Shown: piece by piece, positions 31,937 to 40,879 of the stretch
Layout: the number at the start of each line of letters is the position of its first letter
Position numbering within the stretch: the stretch's first letter is position 1
Assembly (NCBI RefSeq): GCF_001517405.1
Contig: NZ_LN907828.1
Location: 434,001 to 498,000, forward strand
From: Duffyella gerundensis
Lineage (GTDB): Bacteria > Pseudomonadota > Gammaproteobacteria > Enterobacterales > Enterobacteriaceae
Direction: 5' to 3'
DNA length: 64,000 nucleotides
Translations under genes and position numbers: made by a program
The notes under the pieces: model-generated
The model's database searches: none
Seen by the model: only the letters and a program-made list of their open reading frames with translations
Told to the model about the DNA's origin: nothing

Positions 31937-33322
31937 TCAAACCGGTTTCACGCCAGCAGATAACAGCGCGTGCTCAAACTTATCGAGGAAAATGTTCAGC
32001 TCATCGTTGCTGATCAGCAGCGACGGCAGCAGACGCAGCACGCTGCCATGACGGCCACCGCGCTCCAGAATCAGGCCATTTTCAAAGCATTTCTTCTGCA
32101 GCAGCGCAGAGAGTGCGCCATCCGCAGGGTAGCTGCCCATGTGATCCGGCTCGGCGTCGGCTTTCACGATCTCAATGCCGATCATCAGGCCGAGGCCGCG
32201 AACATGACCGATAACCGGATAGCGCTGTTGCATCTCAGCCAGTTTGCCTTTCAGCCACTCGCCTTGCTCTGCCACTTTATCCGCAATGTTGTTGTCTTTC
32301 AGGTGCTGCAGCGTGGTCAGGCCGGTCGCCATCGCCAGCTGGTTGCCGCGGAACGTGCCGGTATGGTGACCCGGTTCCCAGGCATCAAACTCTTTTTTAA
32401 TGCCCAGCACCGCCAGTGGCAGACCGCCGCCTACGGCTTTGGACATCACGATGATGTCTGGCTCAATGCCCGCGTGCTCAAAGGCGAAGAACTTGCCAGT
32501 ACGAGCAAAGCCCGCCTGCACTTCATCAAGGATCAGCAGGATGCCGTGCTCTTTAGTCACTTTACGGATGCGCTGCAGCCATTCAGCCGGTGCCGGGTTA
32601 ACCCCGCCTTCGCCCTGAACCGCTTCCAGGATCACCGCTGCCGGTTTGCGCACGCCGCTTTCCACGTCGTTGATCAGATTATCAAAATAGTAGGTCAGCG
32701 CTTTCACGCCCGCGTCACCGCCGATGCCGAGCGGGCAGCGATACTGGTGCGGATAGGGCATGAACTGCACTTCTGGCATCATGCCGTTAATCGCTTCTTT
32801 CGGTGACAGGTTACCGGTCACTGCCAGCGCGCCGTGCGTCATGCCGTGATAACCGCCAGAGAAGCTGATCACGCCGGTGCGACCGGTGTGCTTTTTCGCC
32901 AGCTTCAGCGCGGCTTCTACCGCATCTGCACCCGACGGGCCACAGAACTGCAGGCAATATTCTTTGCCCTGGCCTGGCAGCAGAGAGAGCAGGTATTCCG
33001 AGAAGCGATCTTTTAACGGAGTCGTCAGATCTAAGGTATGTAACGGCAAGCCGCTGGTAATGACATTTTGAATGCTCTGCAAAATGTCAGGATGATTGTG
33101 CCCAAGCGCCAGCGTTCCCGCGCCCGCAAGGCAATCAAGATATTGATTTTTCTCAACGTCCGTAATCCATACTCCCTGCGCTTGCGCGATGGCTAACGGC
33201 AGCTTACGTGGATAACTCCTAACATTTGATTCAAATTCCGCCTGACGCGCTAAATAGGCTTCATTGTTTGCGTGTGATGAATTGGCATCTAAATTATCAA
33301 TACGGACTTTATCCGTCATCAT
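31937..33322 (-). CDS. dat: Diaminobutyrate-2-oxoglutarate aminotransferase
   Basis: The 461-residue class III aminotransferase shows FCGPSGADAVEAALKLAKKH, ILDEVQAGFARTG (Asp binding PLP) and IVMSKAVGGGLPLAVLGIKK (Schiff-base Lys). It makes L-2,4-diaminobutyrate from aspartate semialdehyde and glutamate, the step before Ddc. The genes dat and ddc are 14 bases apart and form one operon. Two ATG codons (33322, 33319) follow GGAGAG; the second has the better spacing. Confidence 0.92.
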   Translation of the reverse strand: MMTDKVRIDNLDANSSHANNEAYLARQAEFESNVRSYPRKLPLAIAQAQGVWITDVEKNQYLDCLAGAGTLALGHNHPDILQSIQNVITSGLPLHTLDLTTPLKDRFSEYLLSLLPGQGKEYCLQFCGPSGADAVEAALKLAKKHTGRTGVISFSGGYHGMTHGALAVTGNLSPKEAINGMMPEVQFMPYPHQYRCPLGIGGDAGVKALTYYFDNLINDVESGVRKPAAVILEAVQGEGGVNPAPAEWLQRIRKVTKEHGILLILDEVQAGFARTGKFFAFEHAGIEPDIIVMSKAVGGGLPLAVLGIKKEFDAWEPGHHTGTFRGNQLAMATGLTTLQHLKDNNIADKVAEQGEWLKGKLAEMQQRYPVIGHVRGLGLMIGIEIVKADAEPDHMGSYPADGALSALLQKKCFENGLILERGGRHGSVLRLLPSLLISNDELNIFLDKFEHALLSAGVKPV

Positions 33323-33799
33323 ATCTCTCCTACAACCGGGGCTGTCGTATAAGCCGCAGTTGAATAATTATGTTTAAGGTGTGGGGCTGTATAAAAGCGC
33401 GGCCAATATAGGGTTTTTTTCTTCCCAGCTCAATGATTTATTTTGTTAACATTTATTTATAAATTTTGTCATAATAATCAACGTATTGCTGATTTTATAA
33501 CCGGCATAAAACCCCCGTAAAAACGCGACGCTAATAAACAAGCAGGCGTATGACTTCACCGGCCATGTCTGCACGGTGTAATGAGTAATCTTAAGCGAAA
33601 TAAAAAGCAGAAAATTAAGCCGGATCGCACAATGCGCTAATCCATTTTTTCACGTGGCCGCTTTTTGCCCGTGCTGGCAATAAGCTGTTCATCAGGCTCA
33701 TTTTTATGGCCGAATCAAAAGTTCGCATCAAGATTTGATAACCTGCTGGGGGTTTTGTGGAATAACATCCTTACGGCTTAATAAGGAACAGCGTAGCTT
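33323..33799. other. Long divergent intergenic region
   Basis: This AT-rich gap of about 480 bases between dat and the 33800 hydrolase gene contains no gene. It must hold promoters in both directions; I see no convincing operator palindrome or riboswitch. Confidence 0.5.
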
Positions 33800-34375
33800 A
33801 TGAATGTGACATTTATCGTAGTGCCGGGCTTTACCAACTCTGGCCCGCAACACTGGCAAACCTGCATCGAAAACAAATACGTCAACACGCGGCGGGTGCA
33901 ACAGGATGACTGGCAAAAACCCGATCGTGAGCGCTGGTCGCGTCGTGTGGGCGAAACCGTGGCCGCCACGCCCGGCGACGTGGTGCTGGTGGCTCATAGC
34001 TGCGGTGCGGTGGCGACGGCCCAGTGGCTGGCTGTTAATGCTCACGAGCGGGTGAAAGCCGCTGTTCTGGTGGCGCCCGCTGACGTCGATGCGCCATGCG
34101 CGCTGGACGCCATTCAACCGCAGCGCCCGCTGCCCGGCACGCGGCTGCCTCTGCCGACGCTGCTGATATGCAGTGATAATGATGAGCACCTGACCTTACC
34201 GCGTGCTCAGCAACTCGCCGCCTGGTGGGGCAGCGAGCTAAAAGTGATTGCCGGGGGCGGGCACCTTCATTCGGCGGCGGGCTTTGGCGACTGGCCCGCG
34301 GGCGAACAGCTGATCGCGGCCTTCAGTGGTGCGCGGTTTATCCCTCGCGCCGTGTCCACGACGCTGTACAGCTAA
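33800..34375 (+). CDS. RBBP9/YdeN family alpha/beta hydrolase
   Basis: The 191-residue serine hydrolase fold starts FIVVPGFTNSGPQHWQTCIE, has the nucleophile elbow VLVAHSCGAVATAQWL (Ser within AHSCG, where the first Gly of GxSxG is Ala, as often in this family), PTLLICSDNDEHLTL (Asp) and GGGHLHSAAGFGDWPAG (His). The RBBP9/YdeN family hydrolyses small esters; the substrate is unknown. A GNAT gene follows 15 bases later, so the pair is probably co-transcribed. Confidence 0.85.
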   Translation: MNVTFIVVPGFTNSGPQHWQTCIENKYVNTRRVQQDDWQKPDRERWSRRVGETVAATPGDVVLVAHSCGAVATAQWLAVNAHERVKAAVLVAPADVDAPCALDAIQPQRPLPGTRLPLPTLLICSDNDEHLTLPRAQQLAAWWGSELKVIAGGGHLHSAAGFGDWPAGEQLIAAFSGARFIPRAVSTTLYS

Positions 34376-34390
34376 AAAGAGGGCGCAACG

Positions 34391-34849
34391 ATGTATAGCC
34401 TGACCGAAATTTCAGCCCGCTCGTCAGAGCTGGTGCCGCTGATTGCCGCGCTGGATGCGTATCAAAACGCGCTCTATCCGCCCGCCAGTCAGCACAGCGT
34501 TGCCCTGCATGCGCTGGCGGAAGATCGGCTGCGCTGCATTCTGGTGCGCGACGAAAACGGGCGCGCCATGGGTTGCGGTGCGGTCGTATTCGACGATAAA
34601 CAGGCCGGTGAGATCAAGCGTGTTTATCTCGATCCTGACTGCCGTGGGCAACGGCTCGGCGAAAAAGTGGTGGCGGCGCTGGAGACGCTGGCGCGGGATG
34701 CGGATTGCACGCTGCTGCGGCTGGAAACCGGCATTCATCAACCCGCGGCGATTCAGCTCTATCAACGCTGTGGCTACGGCTTCTGCGCGCCATTTTTTCC
34801 TTATCAGGCCGATCCGCTTAGCGTGTTTATGATGAAGGCGCTGAGTTGA
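34391..34849 (+). CDS. GNAT family N-acetyltransferase
   Basis: The 152-residue acetyltransferase contains VVFDDKQAGEIKRVYLDPDC then RGQRLGEKVVAALETLA, the acetyl-CoA pyrophosphate loop (Q/RxxGxG/A), and IQLYQRCGYGFC. The acceptor is unknown. AGAGGG precedes ATG 34391. Its 3' end overlaps by 23 bases with the convergent GNAT gene. Confidence 0.87.
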   Translation: MYSLTEISARSSELVPLIAALDAYQNALYPPASQHSVALHALAEDRLRCILVRDENGRAMGCGAVVFDDKQAGEIKRVYLDPDCRGQRLGEKVVAALETLARDADCTLLRLETGIHQPAAIQLYQRCGYGFCAPFFPYQADPLSVFMMKALS

Positions 34850-35366
34850 TCGCGGGCAGCGTCTCGCTATTCTCGCCAAGCGGGCGCTGCATTAATACCG
34901 TATCCAGCCAGCGTCCGTGCTTAAAACCCACCGCATGTAATGTGCCCATTACGCTGAATCCGGCGGCCTGATGCAGACCCAGTGAGCCACGATTTTCACT
35001 GTCGCCGACGTTGGCGATTAGCTGGCGATAGCCATGTTCTGTCGCCCAGGCGATCGCCCGATCGAGCAGGGCGCGACCTGCGCCACGCTGTTGAAAGGTC
35101 GGATCGACATAGACCGCATTTTCCAGCGTGAAGCGGTAGGCAAAGCGGGGCCGATACGGCATCAGATAGCAGTAACCTTTGACGTCAACTCCCTCAACCG
35201 CCACCAGCCAGATCAATCCCGCCTGCTGAATTTTCTTCAGGCGGCCAGCCATTTCTGCTTCGGTTGGCGGCTCACTTTCAAAGCTGCCGGTGCCGTGCAG
35301 CACGTGCCAGGCGTAAATCTGCTGGATAGCGGGAAGGTGTTTTGCTTCCGCAGGAATAATGTCCAT
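34827..35366 (-). CDS. GNAT acetyltransferase, phosphinothricin/MnaT-like
   Basis: The 179-residue protein starts MDIIPAEAKHLPAIQQIYAW and keeps the PAT-type pattern GTGSFESEPPTEAEM, GYCYLMPYRPRFAYRFTLEN, VYVDPTFQQRGAGRALLDRA and GLHQAAGFSVMGTLHAVGFK. Relatives acetylate phosphinothricin, methionine sulfoximine or small amines. It overlaps the convergent GNAT gene at its 3' end. The two GNATs are not closely alike. Confidence 0.87.
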   Translation of the reverse strand: MDIIPAEAKHLPAIQQIYAWHVLHGTGSFESEPPTEAEMAGRLKKIQQAGLIWLVAVEGVDVKGYCYLMPYRPRFAYRFTLENAVYVDPTFQQRGAGRALLDRAIAWATEHGYRQLIANVGDSENRGSLGLHQAAGFSVMGTLHAVGFKHGRWLDTVLMQRPLGENSETLPAINSAPSS

Positions 35367-35581
35367 GCTTTAAGATCCTTGTTTTTTTATGCAGCTTACG
35401 CGTGACGCCCAGCGACAGGAAATACCCTTTTCTTATTGACCGGCGTGATTAAGCAAAGCGCAAATAAATCTTAAAAGGCCGATCAATCATCGCTATAGTG
35501 AACACAGTGTTGTCCCGATTCCAGGGCCGGAAGTGAACGTTTTCCACACGCCTTTGAAATGTGATCCCTACAGGAGGAGTT

Positions 35582-36181
35582 ATGTCAGAAGATTTTCTGT
35601 CGCTCGCGAAACAACGCAGAACGATTTATGCCCTCGGAAAGACCTTGCCGATTGCTGAAGACCAGGTGATCAACCTGATCAAAGAAGCGGTAAAACAGGC
35701 GCCATCAGCCTTCAACTCCCAAAGCTCACGCATTCTGATTCTGCTCGGTGAAGAACACAATAAACTGTGGGAACTGACCCGTGAACAGCTCAGAAAGCGG
35801 GTGCCCGCTGAGAACTTCCAGGCGACCTCCGACAAGATTGACGGCTTCGCCGCGGCCGCTGGCTCGGTACTGTTTTTTGAAGATCAGGAAGTGGTGAAAA
35901 CGCTACAGGCGCAGTTTGCCGCTTATGCGGAGCATTTCCCGGCATGGTCTGAACACAGCACCGGCATTGCGCAATATGCCGTCTGGGTTGCTCTGGCCGA
36001 GCAGGGGATTGGCGCTAACCTGCAGCACTACAATCCGCTGATTGACGAAGACGTTCAACGCACGTGGAATGTACCTGCCAGCTGGAAGCTGCGCGGTCAG
36101 ATGAACTTTGGTGCGATCAACGCGCCCGCCGGTGAGAAAACCTATATCGACGACGACAAACGTTTCATTATCGCCAAATAG
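35582..36181 (+). CDS. Nitroreductase family protein (FRM2/HBN1-like)
   Basis: The 199-residue protein begins MSEDFLSLAKQRRTIYALGK and contains VKQAPSAFNSQSSRILILLG and WSEHSTGIAQYAVWVALAEQ with GIGANLQHYNP, the pattern of the fatty-acid-repression-mutant (FRM2/HBN1) branch of FMN nitroreductases. This branch reduces nitro compounds or quinones with NAD(P)H. ATG 35582 follows a strong AGGAGG; the upstream in-frame ATG at 35561 is not needed. A terminator lies 9 bases downstream. Confidence 0.88.
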   Translation: MSEDFLSLAKQRRTIYALGKTLPIAEDQVINLIKEAVKQAPSAFNSQSSRILILLGEEHNKLWELTREQLRKRVPAENFQATSDKIDGFAAAAGSVLFFEDQEVVKTLQAQFAAYAEHFPAWSEHSTGIAQYAVWVALAEQGIGANLQHYNPLIDEDVQRTWNVPASWKLRGQMNFGAINAPAGEKTYIDDDKRFIIAK

Positions 36182-36190
36182 TCCTGCTGA

Positions 36191-36212
36191 GGCCGCCGCG
36201 GCGGCCTTCTTT
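36191..36212. terminator. Bidirectional terminator
   Basis: GGCCGCC (36191-36197) and GGCGGCC (36200-36206) flank GC, with TTCTTT after. It separates the convergent nitroreductase and GNAT genes. Confidence 0.75.
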
Positions 36213-36223
36213 CAACCTGGCGG

Positions 36224-36724
36224 TTATTCATCCGCTATTACGCCCGGTGCGCGTTCCTGCGGTGACAATGACAGGCTCATTACCGACACCCGCTCACCAT
36301 ATACCTCGCGTTGCTCAATCTCCTGCCATCCCGATTTACGATAAAATGCCTGCTGATCCGGCGTATAGAGCCAGAGTGTGGCAATGCCTTTCGCCTGACA
36401 GTGCGCCAGACACTGACCGATCAGCGCGCTGGCGATGCCTTTACCGCGACAGGCCGCATCGGTCACCACTTCGCCCAACCACCAGCGGCGCTGTTCAACA
36501 TCTTCCAGCTCATAACGAATAATACTCCCGGTAGCGATGACCCGTTCCTGCTCATCAATCGCGATCAGCGTGAACTGATGATCCTGCGCTGCCAGCCGCG
36601 CCTGCAGGCGGGCAACAATCTCTGTTTCCGACGCCCACAAGGGTAGCGCGGACCATTCGGCTGACATCAAACGCGCGGTTTGGCGCAGCTGTGGCAGATG
36701 GTTGGTTAAATACGTTATGTTCAT
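36224..36724 (-). CDS. GNAT family N-acetyltransferase
   Basis: The 166-residue protein (MNITYLTNHLPQLRQTARLM) has GEVVTDAACRGKGIASALIG, the acetyl-CoA loop RGKGIA, and LWLYTPDQQAFYRKSGWQEI. ATG 36724 is chosen: GCGGAA lies seven bases upstream and the protein then begins as in relatives; the longer frame to 36766 has no site. The substrate is unknown. Confidence 0.85.
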   Translation of the reverse strand: MNITYLTNHLPQLRQTARLMSAEWSALPLWASETEIVARLQARLAAQDHQFTLIAIDEQERVIATGSIIRYELEDVEQRRWWLGEVVTDAACRGKGIASALIGQCLAHCQAKGIATLWLYTPDQQAFYRKSGWQEIEQREVYGERVSVMSLSLSPQERAPGVIADE

Positions 36725-36793
36725 TGAAGGATTCCGCTTCGCAAGGGGAAAAGACGCTTTGAGCAACCGTCATAACAACACAGAGGGCAGCAG

Positions 36794-37435
36794 ATGTTAA
36801 CTCTATGGGGTAGGAAAACCTCTTCAAACGTGCAGGCGTTGATGTGGTGCGTTGCAGAGCTGGATCTCGATTATCAGCGCATTGATATTGGCCACCGTTA
36901 TGGCGGCAACAACACGCCGCCATTTCTTGCCATGAACCCCAACGGCACGGTGCCGGTGCTGCAGGATGAGGAGAACACGCCGATGTGGGAAACCGGCGCG
37001 ATATTGCGTTATCTCGCCGCCCGCTATGCGCCGGATTCATTCTGGCCAGCTGATGTCACAGCCCGGGCAGGAGTCGATCAATGGGCAGAATGGGCAAAGC
37101 TGAACGTCGCGCTAAATTTCACTGCGCCGCTGTTTTGGCCGCTGGTGCGCACGCCTGCTGCCGAACGCGATGCAACGGCCATCGCGCATTCCCTCGCCAG
37201 GCTACATCATTTTCTCACCATTGCAGACAGGCAGCTGGAAAAGGCACCTTTTCTCACCGGCACTGATTTTTCGCTGGCTGATATCCAGTTTGGTCATGTG
37301 CTTTATCGCTATTTCGATCTGCCGCTGGCACATGCCGTGTTACCTGCGGTGGCGGCGTATTATGCCCGGCTTTGCCAGCGGCCCGCCTTTCGCCAGCATG
37401 TGATGATCTCTTATGAGGAACTGCGCGCAGAGTAA
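36794..37435 (+). CDS. Glutathione S-transferase
   Basis: The 213-residue protein begins MLTLWGRKTSSNVQALMWCV, with the Ser pair at the usual catalytic site, then NPNGTVPVLQDEENTPMWET, which supplies the cis-Pro and a Glu that binds glutathione, and a helical C-domain with TDFSLADIQFGHVLYRY. Compared with the GST at 9489-10085 it is a distinct member. It probably detoxifies electrophiles. It is alone on its strand. Confidence 0.88.
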   Translation: MLTLWGRKTSSNVQALMWCVAELDLDYQRIDIGHRYGGNNTPPFLAMNPNGTVPVLQDEENTPMWETGAILRYLAARYAPDSFWPADVTARAGVDQWAEWAKLNVALNFTAPLFWPLVRTPAAERDATAIAHSLARLHHFLTIADRQLEKAPFLTGTDFSLADIQFGHVLYRYFDLPLAHAVLPAVAAYYARLCQRPAFRQHVMISYEELRAE

Positions 37436-37583
37436 ACATATCCGCTGGCTTATTGTCCACTAAATCAGGACACTGATTGCCGTTTCACCCCGTTGATGAG
37501 TGAATTAGTTTACCGGTACTCTCTTTCTACCGGAAGGGCGAGCGCGCTTTCCCCCACTCACTCAACGACTTCAGGAGCGGATC

Positions 37584-38291
37584 ATGATTGAGCAACGATT
37601 GTCAGCACAACGCGGACGCGGCGACCATGGCTGGCTGCATTCCCGCCATACGTTTTCATTTGCCAACTACTGGGATCCTGAGCAGGCGGGATTCTCCGAT
37701 CTGCTGGTGATCAACGACGATCGCGTTGCGCCGTCACGCGGTTTTGGTGCGCATCCACATCGCAATATGGAAATCATCTCGTATGTGCTGGAAGGGGCGC
37801 TGGAACATAAAGATTCCATGGGCACCGGCTCGGTGATTCGGCCTGGCGATGTGCAGCTGATGAGCGCCGGATCGGGCGTCACCCACAGTGAATTTAATCA
37901 CTCCGGGGCGGACGAGGTGCATTTTCTGCAAATCTGGGTGGTGCCTGCGGAAAAAGAGACGCCGCCTGCCTATCAGCAGGTGACGGTTGCCGACGCGGAA
38001 AAGCGTGGTGCCCTTCGGCTGATCGTTTCGCCGGAAGGCGGTGCCGGGGTGCTGCGTATTCGCCAGGATATGTGTATCTGGAGCGGGCTGTTTGATGACG
38101 CGGAGCAGCAGACGTTCAGTCTGGCGGCGGATCGCTGGGCCTGGATTCATCTGGCGCGTGGCGCAATCACCGTTAACGGCATCCGATTTAATGCGGGTGA
38201 TGGCGCGCGGATACGCAATGAAAGCATGCTCACCTTCAGCGATGGCGAGCAGGCGGAAGTCTTGCTGTTCGATATGCGCCCGGAGGCGTAG
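37584..38291 (+). CDS. yhhW: Pirin family protein, quercetin 2,3-dioxygenase (YhhW-like)
   Basis: This 235-residue bicupin carries the metal ligands at the same positions as in E. coli YhhW: H57 and H59 (GFGAHPHRNMEI), H101 and E103 (GVTHSEFNH). The protein starts MIEQRLSAQRGRGDHGWLHS. YhhW-type pirins cleave quercetin in vitro; the physiological substrate is uncertain. AGGAG precedes ATG 37584. A 12-base-stem terminator follows. Confidence 0.92.
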   Translation: MIEQRLSAQRGRGDHGWLHSRHTFSFANYWDPEQAGFSDLLVINDDRVAPSRGFGAHPHRNMEIISYVLEGALEHKDSMGTGSVIRPGDVQLMSAGSGVTHSEFNHSGADEVHFLQIWVVPAEKETPPAYQQVTVADAEKRGALRLIVSPEGGAGVLRIRQDMCIWSGLFDDAEQQTFSLAADRWAWIHLARGAITVNGIRFNAGDGARIRNESMLTFSDGEQAEVLLFDMRPEA

Positions 38292-38306
38292 AAACAGAGA
38301 AGGGAA

Positions 38307-38335
38307 ACGACCCTGCGCGCGAGGCGCAGGGTCGT
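38307..38335. terminator. Hairpin between convergent pirin and hydrolase genes
   Basis: A perfect 12-base stem, ACGACCCTGCGC and GCGCAGGGTCGT, encloses a 5-base loop. The U-run is weak, but the position between two convergent stops supports a shared terminator. Confidence 0.7.
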
Positions 38336-38339
38336 TAAC

Positions 38340-39161
38340 TTAATGGCTTTCCAGGAAAGCCAGCAGATCGTTGTTAAGCTGGTCCTGATGCGTGACGGCG
38401 AAGCCATGCGGCGCATTGTCATAGATCTTCAGTTCCGCACCGGCAATCATCTCGGCTGAGAGTTTACCGGTCGCTTCAAACGGCACGATCTGATCGTTGC
38501 TACCGTGAATCACCAGCGTTGGCACATCTACTTTCGCCACGTCAGGACGGAAATCCGTTTCAGCAAACGCCGTGACGCAATCCAGCGTGCCTTTCAGCGA
38601 CGCCAGCAGCGCAATCGATGAGCTTTGCGTCAGTATGCCCTCTGAAACCGTTTGTCCGGCGTTAAGGCCGTAAAACGGCGTCCAGAAATCATGAAGAAAC
38701 TGCGGGCGATCGGCCAGCAGGCCCGACTGAATACCGGCAAATACGCTGTGCTCAACACCTTGCGGATGATCGTCGGTTTTGCCGAAAATCGGCGTCACCG
38801 CGCCGAGCAGCACCAGACCCGCCACGCGATCGCTGCCATAACGGCCGATATAGCGCGTCACATCGCCGCCGCCCATGGAAAAACCAACCAGCGTAACGTC
38901 CTGCAGATCCAGCGCGGTGATCAGGTCATTGATGTCCGAGGCGAAGGTGTCGTAGTCGTGACCGACCCAGGGCTGATCGGAGCGACCAAAACCACGGCGA
39001 TCGAAGGCGATAGCGCGCCAGCCACGTTCCGCGAGAAAGTTAAGCTGGTTGTCCCACATATCGGCATCCAGCGGCCAGCCGTGACTGAACAGCACCGGCT
39101 TACCGCTGCCCCAGTCCTTGTAGTAAAGCTGCGTGCCGTCCTGCGTTTTGATGGTGCTCAT
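38340..39161 (-). CDS. Alpha/beta hydrolase, non-heme chloroperoxidase/arylesterase type
   Basis: The 273-residue protein has the oxyanion-hole region LFSHGWPLDADMWDNQ, FDRRGFGRSDQPW, the nucleophile elbow LVGFSMGGGDVTRY (Ser), VIHGSNDQIVPFEA (Asp) and DNAPHGFAVTH (His). These cofactor-free enzymes hydrolyse esters and can make peracids. GGAG lies upstream of ATG 39161. It is divergent from nothing and lies 40 bases after the MFS gene on the same strand, so the two may share a transcript. Confidence 0.9.
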   Translation of the reverse strand: MSTIKTQDGTQLYYKDWGSGKPVLFSHGWPLDADMWDNQLNFLAERGWRAIAFDRRGFGRSDQPWVGHDYDTFASDINDLITALDLQDVTLVGFSMGGGDVTRYIGRYGSDRVAGLVLLGAVTPIFGKTDDHPQGVEHSVFAGIQSGLLADRPQFLHDFWTPFYGLNAGQTVSEGILTQSSSIALLASLKGTLDCVTAFAETDFRPDVAKVDVPTLVIHGSNDQIVPFEATGKLSAEMIAGAELKIYDNAPHGFAVTHQDQLNNDLLAFLESH

Positions 39162-39201
39162 GGTGTTCTCCTCAAGGGGGTGAAGTCACTTATCGAGTCT
39201 G

Positions 39202-40821
39202 TTATTCCGGTGCTACCAGATAGCGCACCGTTGGGCGGGCGTTGTCAGCGAGAAAAGCATGAACGCGACGCTGAATTTTTAAATCATTCATGGTGTGGCG
39301 ATCGGCTTCACGCAGATGCTCCATCCATGAGCCGATGACAAAGGTTTCGACGAAAATGCCCGGCTGCTGCACATCTTCATAAACCGACCAGCTGATAGCG
39401 CCGCCGCGTCGTCGCACCCGGCGCATCTCCTGAATGGCCACCATAAAATCATAGCCGGTGGCAGGATCAATGGCGTATTCATAGCTGACCATTACGGGAC
39501 CGCGGCCATGAGCAATCTTTAGCCCGCTGGCGTCGGTCTGGCCGCTGAGATCAAGGTTAAGATCGGGATCCTGATCCAGCCGCCAGCGCAGGGCAGTGGC
39601 ACTGGCCAGCACTAAGCCGACGGTGGCCACCATGAGCGACTGGCTGATGCCAAACTGCGAGGCGAGCTGCCCCCAAATGGCACTGCCCAACGTCATAGCG
39701 CCAAAAAACACCGTCAGATAGACCGCCAGCGCCCGTGCCTTGACCCAGCGGGCGGCGCTGCGTTGTGCACCGACGTTCAGCGTTGACAGCACGGCAATCC
39801 ACGCAAATCCCATAAAGAATTCCGCTGCATTCAGCCACCAGACATGACGCACAAACGCCAGCGCCAGCAGCGTCATGGCGAACAGCAGGCTGGCGGCCAC
39901 CATCAGCCGATCGGGATTGAGCCGCGCACGCAGTTTTGGCAGCAGCACGGCACCGCAAATCGCGCCCAGCCCTATGCAGGCGAGCATCAGGCCATAGCCG
40001 CCGGGACCAAGGCCGAGTTCACGGCGCGCCACCAGCGGCAGCAACGCCCAGCCCGCGCTGGCGAACAGAAAAAAGGCGATGGTGCGGATCAGCACGTTAC
40101 GCAGCACCGGTGCCGCATGAACGTAACGCAATCCTGCCCGTACCGCCGAGAAAAAATGCTCCGGCGGCAACCGTTGTACGCTCGCCGCTGGTTTCCAGCG
40201 CCACAGCACCCACATAACGCCGAGCACCGACAGGGCATTCAGCGCAAACACCATCCACGGACCGGCAAACGAGAGAATCAGCCCGCCCAGCGCCGGGCCA
40301 ATCGCCCGGCTGATGTTGATGCCCAGCGAATTCAGCGCGATGGCCGGGCTTAGCTCCGCTTTGCTGACCAGGTCGGGCACAATCGCCTGAAACGGTGGTG
40401 AGCTCATTGCCGCGCCGGTGCTGAGCATAAAGGTGGCGGCCAACAGAATCATCGGTGTCACCAGGCCAAACAGCGATAGCAGGGTTAAGCCCGCCGCCGC
40501 AATAAACATCCAGATTTGCGAGAAGATCAAATAACGCCGCCGGTCGACGATGTCGGCCATCACGCCCGAGGGCAGAGCAAACAGAAACATCGGCAGGCTG
40601 CTGGCCGCCTGCACCAGCGCAATGGCCAGCGGATCGGCGCTCAGTGACAGCATGGTCCAGTTAATGCCCACATCGCTCATCCATGAGCCGATATTGGAGA
40701 CCACGGTAGCGATCCACAGCATACGGAAAACCGGCTGCTGCAGCGGCTGCCATGAGGAAGGCGGATTTGCCAGCGGCGCAGCGGTATGATCCGCCGACAC
40801 CGTTTCACTGATATGACTCAT
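39202..40821 (-). CDS. MFS transporter (MFS_3/EntS-like) with extra C-terminal domain
   Basis: The 539-residue protein has about twelve membrane helices in residues 20-420, with ALPSGVMADIVDRRRYLIFS (motif A-like loop) and GINISRAIGPALGGLILSFA (motif C region). The last 120 residues (after LDLNLDLSGQT) are soluble: PVMVSYEYAIDPATGYDFMV then SWSVYEDVQQPGIFVETFVI and HMNDLKI-like segments, resembling an ABM/dimeric alpha-beta barrel. MFS_3 proteins with such tails occur in other proteobacteria. The substrate is unknown. GC-rich, no odd composition. Confidence 0.85.
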   Translation of the reverse strand: MSHISETVSADHTAAPLANPPSSWQPLQQPVFRMLWIATVVSNIGSWMSDVGINWTMLSLSADPLAIALVQAASSLPMFLFALPSGVMADIVDRRRYLIFSQIWMFIAAAGLTLLSLFGLVTPMILLAATFMLSTGAAMSSPPFQAIVPDLVSKAELSPAIALNSLGINISRAIGPALGGLILSFAGPWMVFALNALSVLGVMWVLWRWKPAASVQRLPPEHFFSAVRAGLRYVHAAPVLRNVLIRTIAFFLFASAGWALLPLVARRELGLGPGGYGLMLACIGLGAICGAVLLPKLRARLNPDRLMVAASLLFAMTLLALAFVRHVWWLNAAEFFMGFAWIAVLSTLNVGAQRSAARWVKARALAVYLTVFFGAMTLGSAIWGQLASQFGISQSLMVATVGLVLASATALRWRLDQDPDLNLDLSGQTDASGLKIAHGRGPVMVSYEYAIDPATGYDFMVAIQEMRRVRRRGGAISWSVYEDVQQPGIFVETFVIGSWMEHLREADRHTMNDLKIQRRVHAFLADNARPTVRYLVAPE

Positions 40822-40879
40822 CGCGATTCCTTGTTATCGATTGGGCGACAATTGACCTGAATGCCGGACATCAGCGGAC

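Noticed and set aside
30459..33322. Siderophore cluster around dat-ddc
   Set aside because: No IucA/IucC-type synthetase, receptor or monooxygenase gene adjoins, so only 1,3-diaminopropane synthesis is supported.
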